From Galerina marginata (lineage: Eukaryota; Basidiomycota; Agaricomycetes; Agaricales; Galerinaceae), in the NCBI GenBank assembly GCA_023014335.1, contig JAECYW010000024.1:1-64000 (forward strand): 64,000 nucleotides of DNA, given 5' to 3'. Each line of letters begins with the position of its first letter. The first letter of the stretch is position 1. Position numbers and translations under genes: made by a program. Shown piece after piece: positions 23,301-35,159 of the stretch. The notes under the pieces were generated by a model that saw only the letters and a list, made by a program, of their open reading frames with translations, made no database searches and was not told where the DNA came from.

Positions 23301-26300
23301 CTACAGGGAGAGAAAAATATACCGGGTACGTTCAATCACCTATCAATATAGTAGAAAAAATGATAGTCGGGAGAGACGCGGCATCGGCTACCGGTAAAAG
23401 TAGATAAAATTGTTGAATTGGCCACGCACCGCGCTTGGTTGGAACGACATGGGCGCGAACGACTCCATTTGTAGATCTGGACTGGATGATGAAATCAATG
23501 TCGGTGTACGGAGTTAACGCGAATATGGATAGAGGATCTGAATCCTCCCTACAGCCCGAGTAGTCTGAAAATAAATGTGAATGGCTAGAGTGGATGAGTT
23601 GGATCAAAAGCGACAACGAAAATTACGAGGACCTACATCAGGGCGGGTACATAACGGTCAGTGAGCAAACTGCCACCACGACATGGAGCTCCAGGGAACG
23701 AAAGGCGATATCAGGTAGTGTCTACGAGATGTAGAGTAGACCAAGGGAAGACCAGTAAAAAATGAAAAATCGTTGTAAAAACCAGAAAATTTGGTGAAAC
23801 GTGGGCAGAAAGAAGCGTGTTGCAGTGGGGGGGAAGAATGAAAGAAGTTCCGAAGAACCAGACACAAGATTGGTTATATGAGCGTGCACGGACCCATTCC
23901 CGATCGTCCCTGCAACAAAGTTTATTAACCGGCCTGACCTGCCACGACGAGACCACCCATCTTCACCTTCAAGCCCTCTTTTGTAGAATGCATCAGCTTA
24001 CTTCTCTTCTATCACGAGATCATTCAGTTGTAGGTAGATATTTATTCGGTAATTTGGACGAGCGCCTATCTGATTTATTATAAGTTATTGTTACCCTTCG
24101 GTTCAATTGTTCCGCCTCCAAAGACCTTCGGATGAGGGAGCTTTCATGATATATATATATACAAACAGGAAACCCAACAGCGAGCTGAGGAGTGATAGTA
24201 ATTTACTAATCGTATTTTACTGGCAAGGAGCTGAATATAATCAGCCTTCGGACTGACCGGTAAACTAGAGTAAAGAGTAGATTAACGAGCGGTAAAAATA
24301 TGATGAAAGAAAAGAAAAATCATTGTATGTCTTCTTAGATAGCACCGAGAAAAAGGATGCAAACCTGTGGCGAAAGTTATGAATGAGAAAAAGGGTGGTA
24401 CCCGAGCAACGAGGCTCCCGCAGAAGCAAATTCCGAAACAGAAACTGTAGACGGATTAATACATTTACAAAATCTGGAGAAGTCGATTGATTGGTTGATG
24501 CCCTCCTCCGGATGCCTTTAAACCGTCAAGTTGGGTGAAGGGTTTCAGGGCATGGGCAGAGGTTACGATCTCCTCAATGAACTTTACTGTGTATAGACTG
24601 GGATCATAACATTAAATCCCACCCAAAGCGCAGTGGTAACGAACAGCGAGTATCATGGACACCGCCGGTGCAGAACTCGAAAGTTAGTAGCCAAAGCTTA
24701 ACACTGGGATCAATGTTCCAGACAGAGGATATCCACCGATAGCCCAAATAAGAAGCAAGACCCCTTCTTATAAGGGAGGGAAGAGTGGAAGTACTTCGCG
24801 AATAGGAGACAGTAGGAGCGACTTAACAGAAGGTACTTAGACAAATAAAGTCATTTGAAACTGCACGACGGTAAAGGTAGAACATAAAAAGCTAAGATGC
24901 ACTCTCTACTTATCTGTGTGTCTGGACTAACCGATGCAGGTCAGAGCCACAACGAATGTGAGTTAGAAAATGCGGTTCTGAAAATATTATAAAGTTGCCA
25001 CATACTTGAGGAGATATGGAACAAGATACCATGCTCCACCGCTACTTATTGGTGCTGGCATCATCACTCACCCCTTCCTGAACACCAGCGATCATAGGAA
25101 ATGCCCAACTGCGCCGAGTGCGATTACACATGCCAACCTTGCGACGGGGTCACGATTTAGCGAAAGGTATGGGTCTGTAATGATCATTCCGCACCTCTGA
25201 CAAGGAGGTCAGCACGGGAATCAATCGTGGCTGAAAAAATATAAAGATTACAGAAAATCATCATTCAGATTATCCGTAATCCATTTCAAAGACTAAGGAG
25301 TTGGTCTGAAATCAAAGTCAATAGTTATGAGAGAATGTTCAGATGGAATGCACGCGAAGTCCAGGAAATACAACGAAAGACCTCAAAAGGTGAAATGCAT
25401 CGATGACAGCTCATTGACCACCAAGATCTACGACTCGTGAGTAAGGACGCGAGTCCCTCCTAAGCAGACACAAGCATATGCATATGCGGGGTCCCAGCGG
25501 ATATGAAACGAGTAGAAGTAGTCGACGCGCGGCAACTAGACTCGACAACCTAGCTTACATCGTGAGGACACAGGTAATTATACGCAGTTGTGCGCAACTG
25601 GAATTTATTCCAAGAGCAGTCAAAGAAAGGGCGCAAGGTTCATGCACATTTGAGCCTGGAAACAGCTTCGGGATCGGCTCGTAATTGCACAGTAGCACGG
25701 CGTATAGACTAACTTCAATAGACGGAGCCCGTCCAATGATGTGTCGTCCATGATGGCAGTGAGCGGTGTTGAGCGGCATCGCACAAGTATGGCAGGTGCC
25801 TATAGGAATGTAAGTGGCAACAGCAACGGAAGGTGCACCTTTCGATGGTGGGGAAGGAATTGAAAGGAAGTAAGAATGCCGATGAACCCTGTTTCCCAGA
25901 AGTGCACGGATCAGGATCCCCGTCTACTGCGTCATTTTCGCTGTCGGAATTGTCCGACCGTGTCATACCGCTGCGTCGGTTGTTCGAGATTTACACCCCG
26001 TAGACCCACAGAGTGGAAACTCGATCACCCACCTCAGCCTATATTTATTACAGATAACGGTGTATCGATATGTAAATCGACGCTCGCAAACTGCTCCACA
26101 TTGGCTCCATAACTTGATTTGTTTATATGCGGGACTGAGCAAATGAACGGGTCCATGGTCACTCTCCTGTTAATGATATGCTGCTACTTTGGTAAGCGTT
26201 TAGCAATTCAAAATATTTATTTGGCCGCCCACCATCCCCAAAAGTAAATTATATCAGTTCATGGGGCAGTGGGGCCACTGTGCGGGATTTGGTCTAAAAA

Positions 26301-27117
26301 TTTGCCGTTAGCCAAAACCATCATAACTAATGACTCTCTCCTCGTCTTTGCTGGACTATTCCCCCTATTTGAATTCATTACTGACTGTATAGCTATTAGC
26401 AATAGCGTACTCCATTTCCTGGTGCACGGCGTGACCCACTCCGGGCCCTACCGCCGAAGTCATACTTGTCTACTTCCAGCCTCCATCCAAGCCTCCAAAG
26501 CTTGAGACTCGAGATCGTTTAGAATTCGTTAAGACGGCTTGTCATTAATAATTCTTATCTTAATTCCCTATATCTGCGTATGCTATATTTCCGTTTGAAA
26601 AGTTGCAGATGCCGGGAGAAGCGATGCACATTGCATATGCACATGCAACACGATTCCTTAACCGCCAAGGTGCGAAATAATTGACGAACACGAACACAGA
26701 AATCAGTACCCAGGGAGATTGTATCAGGGTAAATTTCGGGCAAGGGCATGTGGTGAATGCAGTGCACCCGGCTAGATAAGAGACGATCAGATTAGAGTAG
26801 ATAGTGTGAGACTGTATGGTCCGGAGTTCTTGCACCGGACAGATTGGGAAGGACGGGGTCCCAGGCCAGTGTGGCGATGTAAAAGAAGTAGGACGCGACG
26901 TGTCCACATCCAGAGTACAACACCACTGTATCTTCGATCTGACAGGGTGTTTGTGGCTCGACAGATGGGATTGGTTTACCGGCGAACCTTGAGAGCATTC
27001 TCGCAGACTTTTATTTATCTTTCCATTTGTTGATTGACCGCTCTCTTTTAATTTTCATTACACCACCAAGAACTCAGGTTATATTCAATATGTTTTATCC
27101 GTCGACGTCAGAAAACT
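20344..27117. other. Gene-free region downstream of duplication copy 1
   Basis: The part up to ~23670 is the tail of the segmental duplication and matches 52241-55380. I see no intact ORF conserved between the copies there, so it looks non-coding. From 23670 to 27117 only short ORFs without motifs occur (for example 23658-23867 minus, 25876-26112 plus). A short TATATATATAT run lies at ~24152-24162. Nothing else is supported. Confidence 0.5.
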
Positions 27118-30100
27118 TCAATTTACATATGTCTTTACCCAAACCTTCACCCTCGCAAAAGTTGGCTGACCCTTGAACAAGATTTTTACCTCGTGTTCCT
27201 GACGGTCACTTTCGCGGATCGCATCTCCATCTCCAGGACGCCACACTGCATCAGTTGCGAAATCAATTTCCGAAGTCGGCACCAGATGATATTTTTTGCC
27301 AGTGACAAACTTCTCATATAGCGTGTGCCCGCCATAGAGGATGATATACATGGCGACGCCAATGTATGTTGCGACAATGTTCTTAGAATAAAGATGATCA
27401 GAATAATGAGCAAAGTGAAACTGGGCTGAAGGAAAAAGATTAACTTACCCGAGCTTCGAATGGCTCTTGTCGGACGGCAGCATATCCTTGGGCGACGAAC
27501 ATCAAGGTACCTAGAATAATCACTCCAATAGGTAGGAGAGGATAGAGAGGTTGACAATATGGTAAATCTGAAAGTGACAATCCTTTTGCTTGATAGGCCT
27601 GCCTAAACCGCAAGGAGATGATACCAATGCTTGTCCAGACAAGGAGTGCGGATATGCCAGAAATATTGACAAGCCAGGAGAATGCGATACCCTCCCCTAA
27701 ATTGTTGTCAAGAATGTCAGGAACAAAAAAACAAGGGACATACTTCGGGGGTCGTATGTGTACCAGTAAATATTGATGCCAAAGGGTAAATGGTATCGAC
27801 TTACAGCAGAGCAGGAACGGGGACGCCATATCTGTTCACCCACCCAAATAACCGCGGAGCATTTCCGGCGCGAGCGAGTGATAAAAGCATCCTCGAGCTG
27901 GCGTAGAAGCAAGAGTTTGTTGCTGACAGGACAGCAGTAAGTAGCACAGCATTGACAACATGAGCCGCTGCGCCAAAGCCAGCCCGTACAAATACCACAG
28001 TTATTGGCGGTGCAGTAACATCGCTGTCTAAATTTGATGACCGTCAAAAACAAGTATAGGGCACCTAATGCTGTCCGCCTTGTGCATAATTCAACTCTAA
28101 TTAGAATCAATTCATTATGCACACTGGGCTCTCAGTTAGAGTCGGTTAGCATGGATATTTCTATTCTAACGAGAGGTCTGCTTGAAATGGAAACGAGTTG
28201 ATCGATTTGATAATGCCCCCGTACCGCGTGCTCAATGCTATTATTAAAATGTGCCAGGCCCCGACTCCCGACAGCCTTTCCTAATTGGTCCGAGAGAGGT
28301 GGCACAATCCGATCTAGTCTACGAGACTGTAGCGCAGAATTCTCGTGCACATTGGACCAGTGGAAGTTGAGCAAGTGGTACTACTAGTTCTATCAACAAA
28401 AAATGAAGACCTGCGTTCATTGTTAAAGCTTCGAACTAAGAAGCGGCGCTTCGGGACAATTGTTTAGGAAACCCCGCACCCGAAATAGTTGAAAAATTGA
28501 CCTCGACAGACTGGAAATCTGAAGCTTTGTCCGTGTCTCAAGGAAGCAAGCTAATCTTGATGTCTCTTCTCGCTATTGGTTCATTGCGTCGGGATGGATT
28601 GACAGACAAGGCAATCTCCGAGCCAATCAGTGCCGGCGCCAAATTAGGCCGGCGCTTATTCACGAACATTGTAGATTAATTATTTGCTTACTCGCTTGTG
28701 CATACAGAAACTTTCTACTAAATAATTTTCTTTTATGTAGTACCTTCTAGATAACATGTACATAGGTATATAAACCCTCCATTCAAGGGTGGAAGAGTCT
28801 AATTATTGTTTTACCTACACCATGCGCCAAATTCATTGCATGGCAAATTTTAGCACGATCATTGGCCAACCCGGAGAGATGGAGATTTTACTAAGTTCAG
28901 TCTGTATATAGAACACATTATTATAATATTAGACCAATGAGCAACGTACCTCATGCTCTGAGATGTTTGGACAATTGGATACGGTTATTCTGTATACAAT
29001 TTAGCCATTACTCGAGTAGAATCCAGGTGTTCACGTCATTCAATGCGATCAAGAATGGTTTGCAATTACCTAAAATTTAAGCTATGTCATTATTAACCAT
29101 ATCTTACTCTGAGAACTTGACAAGACGGAGCTCGAAGCCACCTTTCAGTATAGCCAAGGAATCATATCTCATGACTGTAGGACTGTAAAACATCGCCTTT
29201 CGTTCTTGTCTGTATACATTCTACCATTCCGATCAAATTCCAACAGGAACCCGCCTTATCCGTACTAATACTGCCCATGCAGTGTGAGAAAAGAGGCAAT
29301 GTATACATTGAATAGCGTATAAAATAAGCAGGCGCCCTGTGAGATGGTGCCGTGCGCACCGCATCCGACGGCGATCGCGACGGTCACATACGAGTCGCAT
29401 ACTGGCGGGCAGTGTGCGGACCGGGTAACCGTACCCATCGCTGTCATCGTTTCGAACAGTGACCCGGTAAGCTGATCACTGTTCCACAAGGCGTCTTAGG
29501 AATTTGATCGCTGTGAAGAGCATCGTGGACTGGTATTCTACGGTCAATCTCCATCAGGGTAAGATCGGCGATTTTGTAAACCGCGTGGAAGCTTTCTGAG
29601 ATCTCATCTATCCCTATCTTAGGTAGTCTTGTAGGTTTATGCATAATTTATAAGGTGCCTCTCGTCCGGACAAACTGCACAGCCGCTACCTCTCGTATTA
29701 TGCATCGTTATGCATGACTCTGGCTCAGACTGTATTGTGCATAATGAATCTATTCTCATTAGAGTTGATTTATGCACAATAATAGGGTCATTGCCTGTAT
29801 AGGGAAGGTCACATTTGATTACAATGGACACTCACTGAACGCTGCAGTGAGCAGGGTCGGGTCTCCGTTATTGATGCATAGCCCGATTGTGAAATCGTGA
29901 GGACATAAAAGAGGATGATGCGGAAAAAGGTGGCTTTGATGGCGCAGGGACATATTTATATGGTTTCGCTGATTCGCCAGCCGCAACAGCAACCAGTTCG
30001 ATGCCCCCATAGGAAAAGAATGCATAGACAAGTGTCTGAGCGAACGAACCAAAGCCGCCAATAAATGCTTGGCCGCTTCGAAAATTAGAGAAACCCTTCG

Positions 30101-31316
30101 CCAAATAGAATTAAGTATTATGAGGCGTAAGTCATTTTGGAAAGAGCACTTACAGGGCCAGGGTGCCCTTTAACGCCTCCCCAATCGAAGATCAAACCAA
30201 CAATGATGAAAAAGACGATCATAATTACTTTTATCAGAGCAAACCAGTATTCGGATTCGCCTTAAGTGAACAGGTCATTGTTCATATTGGAGAGTACATT
30301 TAAAGCAAACTGACCGTAGACTCTGACGTGTATCAATTGAAGCGCAAAGATTGGAACAATAATAATCAAAGCCCAATGCCACGCCTGAAGCTTTTCGGTC
30401 CAGAACTGGAGGATGACCGCAGCAGCAGTCAACTCGCTTGCTGCATTGCCTGTTCAACGCTCGATCACAAGTTACAACGTCAAACATACGTATCGAGAGC
30501 GCCCTAGACACTCGCTTTTAATTAGCAACATCACATACGACTGGAATGTTTGCCCACCATTGCAACCAGTAGTTCCAACCTAGCCAAATTTGATGTGCAC
30601 AGGGTTAAAACTGTACGAAGTCGGCGCGATCCGGAGAAATATGCTTACCTAGAGTAAAACCTAATGCCGGAGAGACGAATCGTGTTCCAAAGATAGAGAA
30701 TGCCCCAGACACTGGATACATAGAAGACATTTCTCCTCTGTGTGAACAAGTTTTCGATGAGTCTTTTTAGAACCGATGGGGAAAAATATAAATTTCGAAG
30801 TCACCCACAGTGTGATTACGACGGTATAAACAAATAACCCAACGACGAAATAAGAGAGTAAAGCACTTCCTGGACCAGCCAATGCAACGGCCTAGGAAAG
30901 AACGACAAGTTAACGACGCAGAACCATCGAGCAAAACAGATGGGTATTTACCGATCCTGCACTCAAGAATATTCCGGTGCCAATTGTTCCTCCTATAGCT
31001 GTTGTTCCCATTTCACGGAGATGAGCGAGTAGGCTTTATTCTTTCAAAACATGGGCGTACCGATCATCATTAGATGCCGACTCTGCATCCCGCGCTGTGT
31101 TTCGTTGGCTTCTTGAACGCGAAATATCGCCCAAAATCCATTCTTTTCTGACTGGGTATTTGGCTTTGGGAGCTGTCCTTCCTTAAGACCACAGTCATCG
31201 CTCGAGATGCTTGAAGAAGCCAGCTCTGACACGATCACAGACTCAGAGATCATACCCAGAGGAATCCGGTGGTGGTGAAGTGGTGAAGAAAGGGCCGAGA
31301 ATAACAACCGTGGCAT
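27118..31316 (-). pseudogene. APC/YAT-type amino acid permease, frameshifted pseudogene
   Basis: The remnant is a plasma-membrane amino acid:H+ symporter of the YAT family (Gap1/Aap-like). Recognisable segments in order: N-terminal tail from MISESVIVSEL (31253; an upstream ATG is at 31316), IGGTIGTGIFLSAGS (TM1 signature), GEMSSMYPVSGAF, GWNYWLQWW, ESEYWFALIKVIMIV, AFFSYGGIELVAVAAGES, ATNSCFYASSRMLLSLARAG, FSWLVNISGISALLVWTSIG and GVAMYIILYGGHTLYEK, ending at 27118. Exons: 31061-31316, 30952-30998, 30809-30891, 30649-30737, 30535-30579, 30315-30449, 30154-30260, ~29834-30095, 27805-28027, 27449-27742, 27118-27381. Three single-base losses break conserved TM regions: two in the exon at 29834-30095 (~29950 and ~29910) and one at ~27701. 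The intron between ~29833 and 28028 is swollen to 1.8 kb by a TIR element. Identity as a permease is secure; loss of function is inferred from the three shifts. Confidence 0.85.
28080..29779. mobile_element. Non-autonomous TIR element inside a permease intron
   Basis: The two ends are inverted repeats of about 44 bp (28080-28123 and 29736-29779) with only a few mismatches, both beginning TTGTGCATAA when read inward. Each terminal repeat also ends in the reverse motif TTATGCACA, so each TIR is itself an imperfect palindrome. Weaker similarity (AGAGTC region) extends ~30 bp further inward. The interior (~1.6 kb) has no long ORF, so it would be non-autonomous. I could not identify a clean target-site duplication. 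It sits wholly within an intron (donor GTGAGT at ~29833, acceptor TTTAG at ~28028). Confidence 0.7.
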
Positions 31317-31763
31317 CTATTTAATGTAGGCTGAAGACGCCATTCGTCGTCGAAAAAGGACATCGGTAATGTCACCTTTGGAAAATTGGCATGTTAACCG
31401 GTGTCAATTGCAAGCACGAGGAGATACAAAATTAGACATGACCCTGCTTCGTAGTAATTAAGTTCTAATTATGCCGTTGGACGGGGTTAAAAGTACCCCG
31501 ACCATAGCTTTTGAGCCGGACATTCCAAGGACATATAACAGTGTATTTTGGTTATGTCATAAGGTGAACTAATAACCCACTCCGTCCCACTAAAAAAAAA
31601 CGCGCTGTGGGATCGCAGGACTCATGTTGGGTTGAGAATGACATCATACTCTAATTACACAGATCGGCGCCAAGCAAATTCGAACACCATACCTCAAGCA
31701 CCACTAGCAAAATGGCCGTTTTAGGCAGTAGACGAATATGCAAAGAACATACCTCGTTATATC
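31317..31763. other. Spacer between permease pseudogene and solo LTR
   Basis: This is A/T-rich spacer including the former permease promoter. No gene was seen. It ends with the left copy of the LTR target duplication, ATATC at 31759-31763. Confidence 0.5.
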
Positions 31764-32095
31764 TGTAGAAATCTATACTCGTGATGTCTAGACAAGCTAG
31801 ATAAGATAAGAGAAATACTCAGTCAATGGAATAATCGACTCTATTAGAAACCCTGTACCTAGATAAGATAAGAGAAATACTACGGTACAGTTAGACGAAT
31901 AGACGAGAGAGTAGTAACTAAGTGGCTCACCTCAGTCAATGGAATAATCGACTGAGGTGAAGGGAGAATATCCTACGGCTTATATACGTATCTAGAGTGG
32001 CCATTGGAGAGAAAGAGATGAAGAAATAAAGAAAAGAAATTAAAACACGAGGCGTAGCCTCTTTGTGAATTCGCGGTGCACACACCATCTCAACA
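31764..32095 (-). mobile_element. Solo LTR (Ty1/copia-like retrotransposon)
   Basis: This 332-bp element begins TGTAGAAATC and ends CTCAACA, so it has TG...CA termini, and is flanked on both sides by the 5-bp direct repeat ATATC (31759-31763 and 32096-32100). On the minus strand a TATATAAG lies at ~31978-31985, followed by two direct duplications: a ~21-bp unit around 31818-31838 and 31935-31955, and a ~20-bp GATAAGATAAGAGAAATACT unit around 31800 and 31861. This layout fits a promoter-R region and suggests minus orientation. No internal retrotransposon sequence adjoins it, so it is a solo LTR. The copia label is from length and style only. Confidence 0.75.
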
Positions 32096-32501
32096 ATATC
32101 GAATCCGGTACAATAGGAAAGAGACAAGATAAGGCGATTATCCAATGCCTTATCTATCAATGGCAATAATAACGCCTCCCAAGTCCAGCTCGATCTTCAT
32201 TTCCGCTTAGACTCTCATCACAAATGGTCTGCAAGTCCTACCATGGACTTAACACACGAATATAGGACCGATTGCGCTGGCTAATTGGTTTATTCGTTCG
32301 GGCGCCAATGCGTTGACCATGAGGTTCTCACCAAGGTCACGACGGCAGCGCTAATTCTGGGTCTGAAATTAGCTGTGGAGGCCGTTTGCAACGCACATCT
32401 GGGCCTAGGCCTGGCTATGTCTAAATTGCGTCGTTCTTAAATGTCCCAGTGCACGTTAGTTACAAAGACCACATCCGTCTATCCATACTCTCGTCTTTTC
32501 G
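32096..32501. other. Putative promoter region of the membrane protein gene
   Basis: About 400 bp lie between the solo LTR and the ATG at 32502. No TATA box or repeat was clearly seen; the right target duplication ATATC is at 32096-32100. Confidence 0.4.
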
Positions 32502-34142
32502 ATGCTACTCGTCTTGGTCATCCTCTACGTTCTTCAAGGCTTCATCGACGCCAACGCCGCTGCTGGCTCCGATGCTTTGATATTCTCACGACAAGCCAGC
32601 CTCGCTCTGGCTTTTCCACACGAATGTGTCTGCTCAGATGCTCTGAATCGATCAAGATGGGATATTGTATGGGGATGCCTGGTCACTATTTTCGCTTGCT
32701 CCTGGGTGTCGGTCCACCCAAATATCCCCAGACCACGCGATACTTGGTTGAGGAAGGCCATTTGGCGACTGGAACTTATGTTTTGGTCCATCATTGCGCC
32801 GGAGCTCATCATATATTGGGCGTCGAGCCAGTGGCTAGGAGCTCGCTATTTGGCAAAGAAATACCATAGTAAGTGTTATCGATTACTTGCTGCTCTCTGA
32901 ATTCTTACACGATTGTAGGCTTTAAATGGACGGAAACACATGGATATTTTCTTCAAATGGGAGGCTTTGTTTTATACGACGGAGAGACATTCATGGGTGT
33001 AATTTGTCCAGAGAAGCTCGAAGATCTGCTGATCAAAAAGAAGATAGCAATGCCGACAATTACCGAGGAGGAGATCGAAGATCGAAGCAAGGGAGACGGA
33101 CTCTCCAAAGCCCTTGTTGTCATACAAACGACATGGTTTATTGCTCAGTGCATTGCACGGAAAGTTCAGGGCCTGGTTATTACCGAATTGGAACTTGCAA
33201 CTCTGGCCATTGCCGCGCTCAACGTGGTCATGTATGTTTTTTGGCGAAATAAACCCCTCGATGTCGCGACCACAGTCCCGCTTCACTTATTGCAACCGTC
33301 TGGACCAGTACCGGTACCACCCACCTCGGTCGAACCACTTGGACGGGAAGCTGTCGCGAATGAAGGTGGGTATATCAATTTTGCATGATCAACAATACTA
33401 GCTTTAAATTAAATTATCTTCGTAGTCTGTAACTCGCAAGATGCCCCGGAAACCGAAGAAAACGAGCAGAAAAATTGGCAGGGTTAATAATCAAGTTTGA
33501 TATTAAATAATCTACTAAACATTAATCTCCTTTCGATTAACAGTTGTAATTGATATTGAAAGTTTGAGTCCTTCCGCCAAGACGCGCCAACGGATTACTC
33601 TCAATTTTGGCAATTTAGCACGTCAGGCTTGGTGGCTCATATCCGGGATTTTTTATCGTTGGATAGTCAGCGGAGTTGTTGCCGTTGTCGCTAGAATGGG
33701 GGAAATACGGTTCACTAACACAGCCAGTGAAGGCCAGGACAAGGCCAAGACATTCTATGCCTACAACCCGACACCGCACAAGGTTGTTGCTCGTGAAGAT
33801 CTCTTTCTTCTATCCGTAGGAATGCTACTCGGCGCCATTCACTGTGCGGGATGGAATTCCTTCTTCCCGTCGCTTATAGAAGCCAATATTTGGCGCTTCT
33901 CCTCTGCAATCATCACAGGTGTACCGGCGGTCGGACTCATTTCCATCCTCCTGTTAGGATTGGACGATGATTGTTACGAAGATTCGGAATCAAACGTCGT
34001 CTGTTGCCTGATGGGTCTAGCTGTCTCCATTTATGTTCTCGCGAGGCTTGCCCTCCTGGTGGAGGCGCTTATTTCGCTCAGGAACCTTCCGTCAGGGGCA
34101 TTGGGGACGGTTGAATGGACTTCGTTTATCCCTCATGTTTGA
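32502..34142 (+). CDS. Multi-spanning membrane protein of an uncharacterised agaricomycete family
   Basis: Four exons (32502-32868, 32919-33365, 33426-33482, 33544-34142) join in phase to 1470 nt and 489 aa. The start is a hydrophobic signal or anchor (MLLVLVILYVLQGFIDANA). Landmarks recur in a large family of basidiomycete membrane proteins as I remember it: CVTIF-like TM near residue 55, WSVHPNIP-like VSVHPNIP, LMFWSIIAPELIIYWA, THGYFLQMGGFVLYDG, ITEEEIEDRSKGDGLSK, IQTTWFIAQCIARKVQGL, TELELATLAIAALNVVMYVFW and NKPLDV. After a variable acidic linker come GAIHCAGWNSFFPS, several TM segments and a WTSFIPHV C-terminus. No catalytic motif is visible and the function is unknown. All frames and splice sites are intact, unlike most of its neighbours, and a solo LTR lies 0.4 kb upstream. 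Confidence 0.85.
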
Positions 34143-34296
34143 TCAGTCAACATTATATACATGTATGGTGCAGTAATCTATGGCCTTTTATAATTCTATT
34201 GACTGGCCGTCTGGTCAACGCATCCCGCTACACGCTAATGCCTGTTCGTAGTCGTCGTCTTATAGGCCAGGGACCGTGACATTCCCTCGTACTAAT

Positions 34297-34816
34297 TTAG
34301 TTGAATGCAAGTCTCTGCAAGTTCCCAAGCATTCGAGGACATACGGCGGTGTGGTCCTCCCTGACTTCATCGCGTCCACCGCGCTCGACGTCGAACTTGA
34401 ACTCGGCCTTTGGCATACGAACCAGTCTCGCGGCACTGATGCCATTGATAAACGCGACTAGAACCTAAGACAGGGACAGGGATAAGCAGCAATAGCTGCG
34501 CCACGCAGGTCAGGTACACGCTGTAGATCCAGGTAGTAAATGTAGAGTGAGCGGGAGGGAGACGAAGCCATGCTGGCGGTAATCGTACAGCGAAGCCGGA
34601 AAATACATCCTCCACGAGAACTGGTGCTGCTGGGTGGGTTCTGAGAGACGAGAGGAAAGAGTCAAAATAGGGAATGCGAATGGTAAAGGTCAGGCAGGGA
34701 CCGACCGACCATCCATCTACGATGCGAACACGAAGGATCTTCCAGCGGCAGGGCAGCGGTACCCACAGCTGCAAACCTGAAGCGTGAGGCGTGAAGTTTG
34801 AAACTCGATGAATCAA
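34297..34816 (-). pseudogene. Possible remnant of an unidentified gene with a frameshift
   Basis: The upstream minus frame reads ...STFTTWIYSVYLTCVAQLLL and then loses sense at ~34462-34476. The continuation LVAFINGISAARLVRMPKAE with a charged tail ending NLQRLAFN is in another frame, ending at 34297. A hydrophobic segment followed by a basic/acidic tail suggests one original membrane-protein C-terminus broken by a 1-nt indel. I do not recognise the family, and a short unrecognised intron is an alternative. Confidence 0.3.
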
Positions 34817-35159
34817 ATGGTAGGTCCATAGGAATACTTAGTTAGCGGACGACGGAGGGGTTGGTGGCAGGCGGAGGATGCAAAACATGGAGGGGTGCAG
34901 GAAGAACAGAGGGATGCGGCAGCGGCGAGGGCTACGACGACGGCCCCGGGAGTAAGATCAACATGTAGCTTTCCATCATCGATCGACAACGCGTAGATGT
35001 AGTGGTGGACGTGGCAAAGTCAAAGTTCGTACGAGGAACTGAGACCAGAGAACGCGAAATTGGGATCGAGAAGGGAGGTGAGGATTTGCACTGTCTTTTA
35101 TTACCGACTTCCCGCATTCGTATGATGACGGTGTCGGCCTTCTGTTTTCTTCTTCCTCC
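34817..35159. other. Spacer before dispersed repeat A
   Basis: Only short overlapping ORFs are present. Nothing was recognised. Confidence 0.4.

Larger units (their letters stand above)
17860..23670. repeat. Segmental duplication, copy 1 (CFEM + SSP block)
   Basis: This ~5.8-kb block matches 49790-55380 in the same orientation. Aligned landmarks run in order. GTCAGAACAAGAC is at ~17925/49846. The CFEM gene is at 18290/50145 and the SSP gene at 19848/51744. GATAATTGACTGACGCGACC is at ~20944/52607, TGGCTCTTGACG at ~22724/54099 and GTAGATCTGGAC at ~23471/55153. Coding parts are nearly identical, while non-coding parts have many substitutions and indels. Block ends are approximate because similarity fades gradually. 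Confidence 0.85.

Noticed and set aside
27118..31316. The frame changes in the permease explained by extra introns
   Set aside because: They fall within conserved membrane segments with no removable bases and no room for an intron; single-base losses fit better.
32297..32316. Retroviral-type primer-binding site (GGCGCC motif) next to the LTR
   Set aside because: It is about 200 bp from the LTR end and outside the target duplication, so it cannot be the element's primer-binding site.
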